Shown here: one piece after another, positions 34,507 to 43,600 of the stretch | Numbering within the stretch: position 1 is the first letter of the stretch | How the letters are laid out: each line of letters opens with the position of its first letter | Source of the DNA: JAKAXS01 sp965279065 | GTDB taxonomy: Bacteria > Pseudomonadota > Alphaproteobacteria > Rhizobiales > Hyphomicrobiaceae | Assembly (NCBI GenBank): GCA_965279065.1 | Contig: OZ257134.1 | Span: forward strand, 124,001-188,000 | Direction: 5' to 3' | Length of the DNA stretch: 64,000 bases | Made by a program: the position numbers and the translations under genes | Notes under the pieces: model-generated | Database searches by the model: none | What the model was told of the DNA's origin: nothing | The model's input: the letters and a program-made list of their open reading frames with translations, nothing else

Positions 34507-34542
34507 GCGGACGGTCAATCTTGACCGTCCGCTTTCGTTTTT
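34507..34542 (+). terminator. Intrinsic terminator
   Basis: Perfect 12-bp arms (34507-34518 and 34521-34532) with a 2-nt loop, followed by TTTCGTTTTT. It ends the transcript of the upstream membrane-protein gene. Confidence 0.88.
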
Positions 34543-34616
34543 GGACTGACGAAGTCCCTGCGACTCCTGTATCAGTTTTCAGGTTTCCTGATTTCTGGTC
34601 GCAATGGCGTCCGCCG

Positions 34617-35363
34617 ATGAACAAGAATGACCTTGCCAAGGCCATAGCCCAGGATCGCCTGTTCCTGCGTCTGCAGCCCGTCGTCAGCACGCAGACTCAT
34701 CGCCCCGTCTTCTATGAGGCGTTGCTGCGCCTGCGGACCGACAAGGGTGAAATCGTCCCCGCGGCCGAGTTCATCGTCACCGCCGAGAAGAACAACTGTA
34801 TCCACGATATTGATCGTCGCGCCTTGCAACTTGCCATCAATTTGATGGAGCAGCATCGCGCCATCGATCTGGCGATCAATATCTCCAGCCTGACGACGGC
34901 AGACTTCACGTGGGTTCGCATGCTCGATGAATTGGCGCCCGACCGGCGTCTCACGCAGCGCCTCATTGTCGAAATCACCGAGACCGCGGCAATCGCCGAC
35001 ATCAACCGTACTCTGGCGTTCGTCGACTCGTTGCGTGACCTCGGCTGCCGCATCGCCGTCGACGATTACGGCGCCGGCCACACCAACTTCACCAACCTGA
35101 GTTTGATCGCTCCGCACATCGTCAAGATCGATCACAGCTATGCGGCTCGCTACGCCGAGCCGAACGCCAGGGCATTTATCGAGGGCGTCATCGAGCTGGG
35201 CCAAGCATTGCGTTTTGAAACGGTGGCGGAAGGCGTGGAGACCGAAGCCGGCGCCCAGGCGCTCACCGATTTGGGCGTGACCTACCTACAAGGGTATTTG
35301 TTCGGAGAGCCGCGCGATGCCCATGCGGCACTGGCTCCAAATAACGGGCCGAGCGCCGAATAA
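34617..35363 (+). CDS. EAL domain protein, probable c-di-GMP phosphodiesterase
   Basis: A 248-residue stand-alone EAL domain with no sensory or GGDEF part. Catalytic positions appear intact: EALLRLR (EAL motif), the metal-binding Asn in LAINISS, Glu in IVEITET, the DDYGAG variant of DDFGTG, Lys in IVKIDHSY, Glu in TVAEGVET and Gln in YLQGYLFGEP. Hydrolysis of c-di-GMP is therefore plausible. It is convergent with phaR, their ends 14 nt apart, so no specific link to PHB metabolism is implied. Confidence 0.9.
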   Translation: MNKNDLAKAIAQDRLFLRLQPVVSTQTHRPVFYEALLRLRTDKGEIVPAAEFIVTAEKNNCIHDIDRRALQLAINLMEQHRAIDLAINISSLTTADFTWVRMLDELAPDRRLTQRLIVEITETAAIADINRTLAFVDSLRDLGCRIAVDDYGAGHTNFTNLSLIAPHIVKIDHSYAARYAEPNARAFIEGVIELGQALRFETVAEGVETEAGAQALTDLGVTYLQGYLFGEPRDAHAALAPNNGPSAE

Positions 35364-35377
35364 GAAACGGTGGAACC

Positions 35378-36010
35378 TCAGGAGCGGTCCTGAGCCAGCT
35401 TCTCGATCTTCTGCTGCATCGCGGCCAGCTGCGCCTTGAGTTCCGTCAAATCCTCACGCGGCGCCTCGACGCCGGTGCCGGTACCCTCCGCAACCTTGCC
35501 GTCCTCGACGGTCTTCGACTGCGCCGCAGCCCCGAATGACGTCCACATCGACATCGCCTGCTCGAACATCTGCATGTTCTTGCGGGCTTGGTCCTGATAG
35601 GCCTCGAAGGCAGCGGCCGGATTGGAGAATGCGCTCGTGAACTGCGAGCGAAACTTCTCCTGTTCCTTCACCAGATTTTCGAGGCTGAACTGCAGGTAGC
35701 TCGGCACCATGCGGCCGATGCTGTCGTCATAGAAGCGAATGAGCTGACGCAGGAACGGTATGGGCAGCAGCGTATGGCCATCCTTGCGGCCTTCCTGCTC
35801 GACGATGATCTGCGTAAGAACAGCGTGCGTCAGATCGTCCCCAGACTTCGCGTCGTACACGACGAAGTCGCGATCACCGCGCACCATGACGGCCAAGTCT
35901 TCCAGCGTAACGTATGTGCTGGTCTCAGTATTATAGAGCCGCCGATTGGCGTATTTCTTGATAACGACCGCTTCACGTCTTTCGGTCGGTGCATCGGTTT
36001 TATTCAGCAT
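35378..36010 (-). CDS. phaR: PHB synthesis repressor PhaR
   Basis: DNA-binding repressor that releases target promoters when bound to nascent PHB. The 210-residue protein has the N-terminal PhaR DNA-binding domain (VVIKKYANRRLYNTETSTYVTLEDLA) followed by PHB-accumulation regulatory domains with helical QFSLENLVKEQEKFRSQ and FEQAMSMW, and a C-terminal coiled coil (LTELKAQLAAMQQKIEKLAQ). It is divergent from phaA across 257 nt that contain several TGCA boxes. Confidence 0.95.
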   Translation of the reverse strand: MLNKTDAPTERREAVVIKKYANRRLYNTETSTYVTLEDLAVMVRGDRDFVVYDAKSGDDLTHAVLTQIIVEQEGRKDGHTLLPIPFLRQLIRFYDDSIGRMVPSYLQFSLENLVKEQEKFRSQFTSAFSNPAAAFEAYQDQARKNMQMFEQAMSMWTSFGAAAQSKTVEDGKVAEGTGTGVEAPREDLTELKAQLAAMQQKIEKLAQDRS

Positions 36011-36267
36011 CAGCTTGCTCGCTTGGCTCAGCAGCTATATTGCACTGCATCGTAACACTTGGCCACCACGCTGCAAGGCCTAAGTGCTCGTCATCTAGGC
36101 ATATCGTTACGATCAACGCCTTGTACGAAAGCACTGCGTTGCAGCGTACGCGGCCTAGCTGTTATGCTTTCCCAACTCGGGCATGCGGCGTTTTTTGCAG
36201 TATTGCGCGGCATCGCATGCCTTAAGAACCAACAACAATTCGCCCGCCCTCCAAGGAGACGTCCCCA
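36011..36267. promoter_or_regulatory. phaR-phaA divergent control region with TGCA boxes
   Basis: The 257-nt region holds five TGCA tetranucleotides (near 36037, 36043, 36071, 36139 and 36196), several inside near-palindromic TGCGTTGCAGCG or TTGCAGTATTGCGC contexts. PhaR of other bacteria binds TGC-rich sites, so these are candidate operators. It is also more AT-rich than its flanks. Confidence 0.5.
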
Positions 36268-37458
36268 ATGGCCGCAGAAGACCAGACGATCGTTATTGCA
36301 AGCGCGGCGCGCACCCCCGTCGGCGCGTTCAACGGCTCGCTTGCAAGCTTAAAGGCCCATGAACTCGGACAGATTGCCATCAAGGCCGCGCTTGATCGCG
36401 CCAACGTCCAGCCCGGTGACGTCAACGAAGTCATCCTCGGCCAGGTTTTGACGGCCGGCCAGGGCCAGGGCCCCGCGCGCCAGGCATCGGTCGCCGCCGG
36501 CATTCCGGTCGACAGCCCGGCTTGGGGCATCAATCAGATCTGCGGCTCGGGTTTGCGCGCCGTGGCACTCGGCGCCCAGCAGATTCAGTCGGGGTCTTCC
36601 GCCATCGTCGTCGCCGGCGGCCAGGAGAGCATGAGCCAGTCCATGCACGCCTCGCACATGCGCGACGGCACCAAGATGGGTGACGTGAAGATCATCGATA
36701 CCATGATCAAGGACGGCTTGTGGGATGCCTTCAACGGCTACCATATGGGCACGACGGCCGAGAACGTTGCCAAGCAGTGGCAGGTGACGCGCGAAGATCA
36801 GGATAAGTTCGCGGTTGCCTCGCAGAACAAGGCTGAGGCGGCCCAGAAGGCCGGCAAGTTCAAGGACGAGATCTGCGCTGTCACCATCAAGGGCAAGAAG
36901 GGTGACACCGTCGTCGACCAGGACGAATACATCAAGCACGGCGTCACGCTGGAAGGCATCGCCAAGCTGCGTCCCGCATTCGATCCGAAGGAAGGCTCGG
37001 TTACCGCCGCCAACGCCTCCGGCATTAATGATGGCGCAGCCGTCGTTGTCCTGATGACGGCCGCAGAAGCCAAGAAGCGGGGCATCAAGCCGCTGGCCAC
37101 CATCAAGTCGTGGGCCCAGGCCGGCGTTGACCCCTCGATCATGGGCACGGGCCCGATCCCGGCGTCGAAGAAGGCGCTGGAAAGGGCCGGCTGGACCACG
37201 AGCGATCTCGACCTCGTCGAAGCCAACGAGGCCTTCGCTGCCCAGGCCTGTGCCGTCAACAAGGGCCTCGGCTGGGATACCGACAAAGTCAACGTCAACG
37301 GCGGCGCCATCGCCATCGGCCATCCGATCGGAGCCTCCGGCGCCCGCGTGCTGACGACGCTGCTCTACGAAATGCAGCGCCGCAATGCCAAGAAGGGACT
37401 TGTGACGCTGTGCATCGGCGGCGGCATGGGCGTCGCCATGTGCGTTGAGCGCGACTGA
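36268..37458 (+). CDS. phaA: Acetyl-CoA C-acetyltransferase (beta-ketothiolase)
   Basis: Condenses two acetyl-CoA to acetoacetyl-CoA, the first step of PHB synthesis. The 396-residue thiolase has the nucleophilic Cys92 in INQICGSGLRAV, His352 in AIAIGHPIGASG and the general base Cys382 in TLCIGGGMG. The SMSQSMHASHMRDG segment belongs to the biosynthetic thiolase subfamily. A GGAG is just upstream. phaB follows 115 nt downstream. Confidence 0.96.
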   Translation: MAAEDQTIVIASAARTPVGAFNGSLASLKAHELGQIAIKAALDRANVQPGDVNEVILGQVLTAGQGQGPARQASVAAGIPVDSPAWGINQICGSGLRAVALGAQQIQSGSSAIVVAGGQESMSQSMHASHMRDGTKMGDVKIIDTMIKDGLWDAFNGYHMGTTAENVAKQWQVTREDQDKFAVASQNKAEAAQKAGKFKDEICAVTIKGKKGDTVVDQDEYIKHGVTLEGIAKLRPAFDPKEGSVTAANASGINDGAAVVVLMTAAEAKKRGIKPLATIKSWAQAGVDPSIMGTGPIPASKKALERAGWTTSDLDLVEANEAFAAQACAVNKGLGWDTDKVNVNGGAIAIGHPIGASGARVLTTLLYEMQRRNAKKGLVTLCIGGGMGVAMCVERD

Positions 37459-37484
37459 TCAGAGTTAACACTGAAACAAATATT

Positions 37485-37509
37485 CCCGGCTGGCCTAGCC
37501 CCAGCCGGG
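37485..37509. other. Hairpin between phaA and phaB
   Basis: Perfect 9-bp arms CCCGGCTGG (37485-37493) and CCAGCCGGG (37501-37509) with a 7-nt loop and no T-run. It could modulate phaB expression or protect the phaA end of a shared transcript. Confidence 0.45.
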
Positions 37510-37573
37510 CTTCACTCCGCTACACTGTCATCTCAACAACTCAAAAAATCAGAACTCAGGGAGGACTACTTTT

Positions 37574-38302
37574 ATGGCGCGTGTTGCCGTCGTTACCGGA
37601 GGCACGCGTGGCATTGGCCACGCAATCTCCATCGCCCTCAAAAGCAAGGGCTACCGTGTCGCCGCCAGTTACGCGGGCAACGACGCCGCCGCTCAGAAAT
37701 TCCAGGCCGACACCGGCATCCCCGTCTATAAGTTCGACGTCGCCGACTTCGATGCCTGCGCCGCAGCATTTGCGCAAATCGATAAGGCCGTCGGCCCTGT
37801 CGACGTTTTGGTCAACAACGCCGGCATCACGGCGGACGGCATGTTCCACAAGATGACGCGCGAGCAGTGGGACAAGGTGATCGGCACCAACCTCAACGGC
37901 CTCTTCAACACCACCCGTCAGGTGTGGGAAGGCATGCGCGCCCGCAAGTTCGGCCGCGTCATCAACATCTCCTCCATCAACGGCCAGAAGGGCCAGATGG
38001 GTCAGGTGAACTATTCCGCATCTAAGGCTGGCGACATCGGCTTCACCAAGGCGCTGGCGCAGGAAGGCGCTCGTGCCGGCATCACCGTCAACGTCATCTG
38101 CCCCGGCTACATCGCCACCGAAATGGTCAAGGCCGTGCCGCAGGACGTGCTGGAGAAGAGCATCCTGCCCACCATCCCCGTCGGCCGCCTGGGCGAGCCC
38201 TCAGAGATCGCCCGCTGTGTTGCCTTCCTCGCCTCCGACGACGCCGGCTTCATCACCGGTTCGACGCTAACCGCCAACGGCGGCCAGTACCTGGCGAGCT
38301 GA
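37574..38302 (+). CDS. phaB: Acetoacetyl-CoA reductase
   Basis: NADPH-dependent reduction of acetoacetyl-CoA to (R)-3-hydroxybutyryl-CoA for PHB. The 242-residue short-chain dehydrogenase has the coenzyme motif TGGTRGIG (8-15), NNAG (81-84) and the catalytic Ser134-Tyr147-Lys151, with the PhaB-typical SSINGQKGQMGQVNYSASKAG region. GGGAGG lies 8-10 nt before the ATG. A bidirectional terminator follows. Confidence 0.96.
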   Translation: MARVAVVTGGTRGIGHAISIALKSKGYRVAASYAGNDAAAQKFQADTGIPVYKFDVADFDACAAAFAQIDKAVGPVDVLVNNAGITADGMFHKMTREQWDKVIGTNLNGLFNTTRQVWEGMRARKFGRVINISSINGQKGQMGQVNYSASKAGDIGFTKALAQEGARAGITVNVICPGYIATEMVKAVPQDVLEKSILPTIPVGRLGEPSEIARCVAFLASDDAGFITGSTLTANGGQYLAS

Positions 38303-38320
38303 CGCCGGCCGCATCGATCC

Positions 38321-38364
38321 AAACAAGAAGGCCGGACGTTTCGCGACGCCCGGCCTTCTTGTTT
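38321..38364. terminator. Bidirectional intrinsic terminator
   Basis: Perfect 15-bp arms (38321-38335 and 38350-38364) with a 14-nt loop; the arms end in AAACAAG/CTTGTTT, giving weak T-runs on both sides. It separates the convergent phaB and CAP-lipoprotein genes. Confidence 0.8.
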
Positions 38365-38388
38365 GCCATCGACCTTGCGATCGCCCGA

Positions 38389-39096
38389 TCAGCGAATGGC
38401 GCGCGCTTGCGCGCCGTCCATCGGTGCGCCGACGACCAGCGTCCAGAACGATTTGAACTCGGTCTTGGGATCTTGCACCAGCGCCAGGCCCATCTCGTTG
38501 GCGTCGGCGAGCAGAAGGTTCTTGTTGTGCCCGGGGCTGTCTTTCCAGCCTCTCAGGACTTCGGCGAAGTCAACCTGTCCCGTGCCCACATTCTCCGCCG
38601 CGACCTTGGCGGGATAGCCCGCCCGCTTCACGCGATCCCAGGGATTGGATCCGTCGGAACCATAGTGCGAAATGCGGTCCCACTTGGCCAGATCCCGCGA
38701 GTGCACCTTCGCCGCTTCCGACAGCAGCGGGTTGAGAGCCAGCGGCTTCAGCCCTTTTTCGCGTCGATACTTGTTGATGAGATCCCGAGCCTTCTGCGGA
38801 TCGAGGCTGGTATGCGAATAGTCGCGATCGGAAAGGCCGCCACGCGGCGCCTTTTCGAAAGTGCCAGCCGGCGCCTTGTCGGAGAGCGCGGCGACGGGCT
38901 GCGTCGGCTTGGTCTTGATCGGAGCCGGCTTGTCGCCGCCGAACAGGCCGAAACCGAAATCTGAGGTGGACTGAGAATTGACCGAAGCGGTCGTCGGACC
39001 ATCGCTTTCGGCGAAGCCCGAGGAAATGGCACCTGAGTTCATGCTGCATCCGCAAAGTGCCAGAGCGGAACAGACAAGGAGCGCTACGCGATACAT
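38389..39096 (-). CDS. CAP/SCP-domain lipoprotein
   Basis: A 235-residue exported lipoprotein. The ATG at 39096 gives a short signal sequence ending in the lipobox L14-C-G-C17, so Cys17 is the probable lipid anchor. A disordered Pro/Lys-rich linker precedes a CAP domain (about 115-230) with SEAAKVHSRDLAKWDRISHYGSDG and ENVGTGQ plus the helix GWKDSPGHNKNLLL; the CAP His and Glu ligands are present. A CtrA-type site lies 60 nt upstream. Function of bacterial CAP lipoproteins is mostly unknown. Confidence 0.85.
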   Translation of the reverse strand: MYRVALLVCSALALCGCSMNSGAISSGFAESDGPTTASVNSQSTSDFGFGLFGGDKPAPIKTKPTQPVAALSDKAPAGTFEKAPRGGLSDRDYSHTSLDPQKARDLINKYRREKGLKPLALNPLLSEAAKVHSRDLAKWDRISHYGSDGSNPWDRVKRAGYPAKVAAENVGTGQVDFAEVLRGWKDSPGHNKNLLLADANEMGLALVQDPKTEFKSFWTLVVGAPMDGAQARAIR

Positions 39097-39155
39097 GTAC
39101 AACCTATAATCGCCCAATAAACACGGACTTCAGGTCCGAGCATCGCAGCAATCCG

Positions 39156-39170
39156 TTAACTCCGCGTTAA
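39156..39170. promoter_or_regulatory. CtrA-type binding site
   Basis: TTAA (39156-39159), exactly seven bases, TTAA (39167-39170): a full match to the TTAA-N7-TTAA consensus of the alphaproteobacterial cell-cycle regulator CtrA. It lies 60 nt upstream of the CAP-lipoprotein start. Confidence 0.6.
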
Positions 39171-39424
39171 AGGTAACGCCTCGCTAACGATCTCACGCCG
39201 GTGGTCCAGGAGACGGCATCAGGCACGGCCCCCCGGCCGATCCGAAATTTCCCTCAGAACCCCCAGAGCTTATTTCGTCTGATGATCGTGACGGCAGTGG
39301 GGCAATGGCGCCTCTTGCAGCCAGGAAGCTCTGACTTGCCCTTGGAAGTCGGGCCAATCCGATTCAGTATGCCCGAATCGAGCCGGTGATTCGCGCGTCC
39401 GGGGTGCTTGAGGATTAGCGCTGG

Positions 39425-39507
39425 CGGCCGGCTCCCCGTAAGGGGAGTTGCCAGCGCCACTGAACAGAGTCGGCTGGCTCCCCAGCAGGGGAGTTGCCGG
39501 CGCCAAC
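39425..39507 (+). repeat. Two tandem hairpin repeats upstream of the ATPase cassette
   Basis: Two units of about 36 nt (39425-39460 and 39471-39507) share GGCTCCCC, a 4-nt loop, GGGGAGTTGCC and a GCGCCA end, differing at only a few positions. Each folds into a tight hairpin (GGCTCCCC/GGGGAG..GCC). The second ends 17 nt before the ATG at 39525. A leader or operator role is inferred. Confidence 0.7.
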
Positions 39508-39524
39508 AAGAAGTACTCTGTTTC

Positions 39525-40646
39525 ATGTCAGCGCTGACGAGCGAGCACGTGGGCGAGCCGCAGGTCGCCGGCAAATCGCCGGACGGCCTGGCGCAGCTGT
39601 TGCTCGCCCGTGCCGCCTGCGAGGGCGGTGCCACGCGCGCTGAAATCGTCCGCGACCTCGCACCGCTGTTCGCCCACAAGCTGTCGCCTGCCGAATGGCG
39701 CCAGGCCGCCGACGCCGCCGCGGGCGAGCTGATCGCGATGGGGCTGGCCGCCGAAAAGCGCGGCCGCTTGAAGGTCACTGAGGATGGTGCCTCCCTGACA
39801 GCGCGCTATCTCGGACATAAAACCTTCGTCGAGCACGACTGGGCCGATGTGCGCGACATTACCCTCGTGGCCAAGGCGCTGGGCGCCGAGGGTGAAGCCC
39901 CCACCCGCCTGAAGTCACTCGCCCGCCCCGAAGCGCTGAGCGCCATCATCGTCCAGAAGGCGTTCGGTCTGCCCATCAAGAAGAACGAGCAGCCGGCCCG
40001 CATTCGCGCCCGTCTGGCGCTCATCGCACTGGAACGTGCCTTCGGCAACAAGATCAAGGCCGGCATGGGATCCGGAGCGGGTCTTTCCGCCAAGGCCGGC
40101 CGCACGCTCGCTGGCCAGCTGTCGCGCAAGCCGCGCGAGTTCCCGACCGACGCCAGGCTGATCTCCGAACTCGCCGCCGAACAAGTCGATGCACCGCGCG
40201 CCGACCTGGAGCAGCTGCGCCTCGCGCTGCTGAAGCGCCTCGGCACCCGCGCCGTCGAAGACCGCCGCGCCGCTGCCCCATCCAAACGCGCGACCATCGC
40301 CCCGCCTGCCGCGATGCCGGTCGCCGCCAACGACGCGCCGCCGATGCGCCCCGACATGACCCAGTTTGCTCGCACCGTGCAGGCCGCCGCCCGCACCTGC
40401 GCCGATGGCTGGCCCGGCAACCGCAAAGCCTTCATCTCCAACGTCTGGAACGCCGTGCGCCTCGGCGCGCCGCAATGGGGCCTCTCTGAAATCGAATTCA
40501 AGTGCATGCTGGCGGAAGCCCATCGCTCCGGCGAGGTCGTGCTCGCCAACGCGGATCTCAAGGACAAGAAGAACATCAAGGAGCTCGAAAGCTCCGCCAT
40601 CCTCTACAAGAACACGGTCTGGCACTTCGTGCGCGTCGAAGACTGA
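39525..40646 (+). CDS. Unknown protein, probable winged-helix partner of the HerA-like ATPase
   Basis: A 373-residue protein. Residues about 20-95 look like a winged helix (helices LAQLLLARAACEGG, RAEIVRDLAPLFAHKLS, AADAAAGELIAMGLAAEKRG, then KVTEDGASL). A middle region of about 150 residues is helical and basic, followed by a Pro/Ala linker. The C-terminal 100 residues form a compact domain with GNRKAFISNVWNAVRLG, FKCMLAEAHRSGEVVLANADL and a final WHFVRVED. No enzyme motif is visible. It is 39 nt upstream of the double ATPase on the same strand, so the two are presumably one unit. Confidence 0.7.
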   Translation: MSALTSEHVGEPQVAGKSPDGLAQLLLARAACEGGATRAEIVRDLAPLFAHKLSPAEWRQAADAAAGELIAMGLAAEKRGRLKVTEDGASLTARYLGHKTFVEHDWADVRDITLVAKALGAEGEAPTRLKSLARPEALSAIIVQKAFGLPIKKNEQPARIRARLALIALERAFGNKIKAGMGSGAGLSAKAGRTLAGQLSRKPREFPTDARLISELAAEQVDAPRADLEQLRLALLKRLGTRAVEDRRAAAPSKRATIAPPAAMPVAANDAPPMRPDMTQFARTVQAAARTCADGWPGNRKAFISNVWNAVRLGAPQWGLSEIEFKCMLAEAHRSGEVVLANADLKDKKNIKELESSAILYKNTVWHFVRVED

Positions 40647-40685
40647 TCACGACCGACTATGCCCGCGTTAGATAAGTGAGAATTG

Positions 40686-43600
40686 ATGCCGCCCGAAGCA
40701 GTCAGCGCCGCCACGGAAGCCAGCAAGTTTGCGCAGGCTTTCGAGCACTCCATCACCTGGGAAGATGACCTGTGGCGGGCCGACCCCGTCGACGTCATTG
40801 AGGTGCATGCGAAGGCGCGCGCCAAGTTTTCAGACCTGCTCGGCACCGTCACCAGCGGCAAGGGCCAGTCGACGCAAGCCCGCATTCTGCTGTTCCATGG
40901 CCAGTCCGGCGCCGGCAAGACCCACTTGCTGCGCGCACTGCGCACGCAGGCCCACCGCGCCTCGAAGGCCTACTTCGGCTACGCGCAGATGACGCCTGAC
41001 ATTTCCAACTACGCCGACTACTACGTGCGCCGCCTCGTACACTCGCTGGAAAAGCCGTACGATCCCGACCAGGGTGGCGAGAGTGCGCTGGCGCGTCTGA
41101 CGCGCCGTCTCGTCACCGACGCCGAACTGCTGTCGCCCATCATCCTGGAGCAGCTGCGCGAAGCCAGCCTCGGCGAGGAAGGCCTCGCCAAGCTCGTGCT
41201 GCAGCTTGCCGACGAGATCATCGCCAGCCCGAAGTATCGCGACCTCGAGCTCGATATCAATATCGTGCGCGCGCTGCTGTACCTCGAGCGCAAGGATCCG
41301 CGCATTGATCAGCGCATCCGCCAGTATCTCAACGGCCGCCAGCTGACGCCCCTGGCGCTGCAGTCCGTCTCCGCGCTAGATCCCAACACGGGCGAGGATC
41401 GTGCTTTCGAGATTATCACCGCGCTTGGCCAGTTGATGTGGACCGTGGAGCGCGCCGCACTCGTCTTCTGCATCGACCAGGTGGAAGACCTGCGCTTCTT
41501 CAACGATCCGGAAGAACGCTTCCAGAAAGCCGTGCGCGATCTCATCCAGATCGCCAACCGCCTGCCCAACGCCATCATCATCATCTCATGCCTGGAAGAC
41601 TTCTACGGCCAGGTGCGCGGCGTGCTGGCCCAGTCCTACATCGACCGCATCGAGAAGTCGGGCCCCGTGGCCCTCCACGAAAGCCGCACGGCCGAAGAAG
41701 CCCGCCTCATCATCGCCAAGCGCTTGGCCCATGAGGCCGATGCTAACGGCGGCGCCAACTATCCCGACCCGTCCCAGTTCTTCGGCAAACAATTCTTCGA
41801 GGAATTCGGCGGCCTGTCGACGCGCCGCCTGTTGGAGCATGCCCAGAGCCGCCTGGTTTCCAAGGTCGAGCCCGAAGTATCCGACGAGCCTACCGCGGGA
41901 GAGGACAAGGGCGGCTTCATCAACACGCTCGCCGCCGCCCTCGGCTTCGCCTGGGATACCCCGGCTGATGACGCGCCCTCGCCACGTGCTGCCTCTTCGG
42001 TCGACTACCGCGACGTATGGAGCCGCTTCCAGAACGCCTCGGAGGCTGAGATTCCGTCCGACGATGCCGAGCTGATGGACGTGCTGTCGTCTGCTGTCGG
42101 TCTCGCCAAGGACGAGTGGGGCGGCACTGTCACGGCGTCAATCAAGCGCCTCGAAATCGCCGATGACCTGCCGGCATTCGACCTCTCCGTCCGCCACAAG
42201 TCGGGCCTGACGAGCGAGACGCGCGTATTCTTATGCAATCGCCCGACACAGGGTGGTGGCCTTAAGCGTCAGCTCGACAAGGTGCTGGCCAACATGAGCA
42301 GCAAGCCTTGCTTCATGCTGCGCGCCTCCGACTTCCCACCCAACCGCAAGAACCAGACCGCGCAGTCGTTCCGCAAGTTCCGTGAAAGTGGCGGCCGCCA
42401 GATCATGGTCCCGTTGGCCGACTGGGAACGCATGATGACTGTGCGAGAATTCCACGCGCATCATCGTCACGATCCCGGCTTTGCCGGCTGGTACGAAGAC
42501 GCCAAGCTCCTCTCTAATCTCATTTGCATCGTGCAGCTGCTGCGCCTTGATCTCGTCGGCGGCCGGCCCCTGCCCAAACCCGCGACCACCGGTGGCGAAG
42601 CCGGTCCCACGGCCGTCGCAAGTGCCGCCCCGTCATATGGCGACGCAGCCACGCAGCCCACGGGTACCAATTCCTGGACGCAGTGGACCGGCGACGCGCC
42701 GGCCCAGATCAACGATACGGAGGCTGCCAACGACGACGAGCTGCCGCTGTCCGTCATCCTCGATGAAACCGGCTCCAACGGCGAAAGCATCGTCGCCGGC
42801 CGCCAGACCGGCTCGGGCGCGCGCAACAAGCCGATCACGCTCAACCGCAACGTCCTGAAGCGCCACGCCGCCGTACTCGGCGGCTCCGGCTCGGGCAAGA
42901 CGACGCTCGCGCTCTGTCTCATCGAGCAGCTGCTGCTGCGCGGCATCCCCGCCGTGCTCATCGACCGCAAGGGCGACCTGTGCAGCTACGCCAATCCCGA
43001 TGTCTGGCGCGCCAACGACTTCGAATACACCGAGCGCCGCGGCGAGCGCGAGAAGCTGGCCGATGCCATCGACGTGGCCGTCTACACGCCCGGCCGCTCG
43101 TCGGGACGGCCGATCTCGATCACGCTGCTGCCCACCGGCATCAACGAATTGCCCGAGCACGAACAGCAGTTGCTGGCCAACCTGTCCGCCGCCGCCCTCG
43201 GCGACATGCTGCATCTGAAGAACTCGGCTACGCATCAGAAGCAGTCGGGCACGCTCTCGGTCGCGCTCCGCATTCTGGGTTCCCGCTCCAGCCGCGAAGT
43301 CATGCTCGGCGACCTCATCCACCTGTTGGAGGACGAGGACCCCGAACTGACCGATCTCACGCAGCGCATGGACCCCTCGGGCAAGCTGCGCCGCGACCTC
43401 GTGGCCCAGCTCGACAGCTTGCGTCATCGCAACTCGACGCTGTTCGAAGGCGGCGGCGAGAGCCTGCGCATGGACAGTCTGCTCGGCATCGGTCCCTTCG
43501 CCCGCGATGGCCGCACGCGCCTGTCGATCATCTACACGGGGTTCCTCGGCGACAACGAGAACATCCTGTTCTGGGTGGCTCAGTTCCTGTCGGAGGCCCT

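Larger units (their letters stand above)
39097..39524. other. 428-nt intergenic region between divergent genes
   Basis: No gene is supported here. It contains a CtrA-type site (39156-39170) near the CAP-lipoprotein start and two near-identical hairpin units (39425-39507) just before the first gene of the ATPase cassette. The middle is without recognised features. Confidence 0.6.

Noticed and set aside
39425..39507. CRISPR array
   Set aside because: Only two units, no spacer of regular size, no cas genes in the window.
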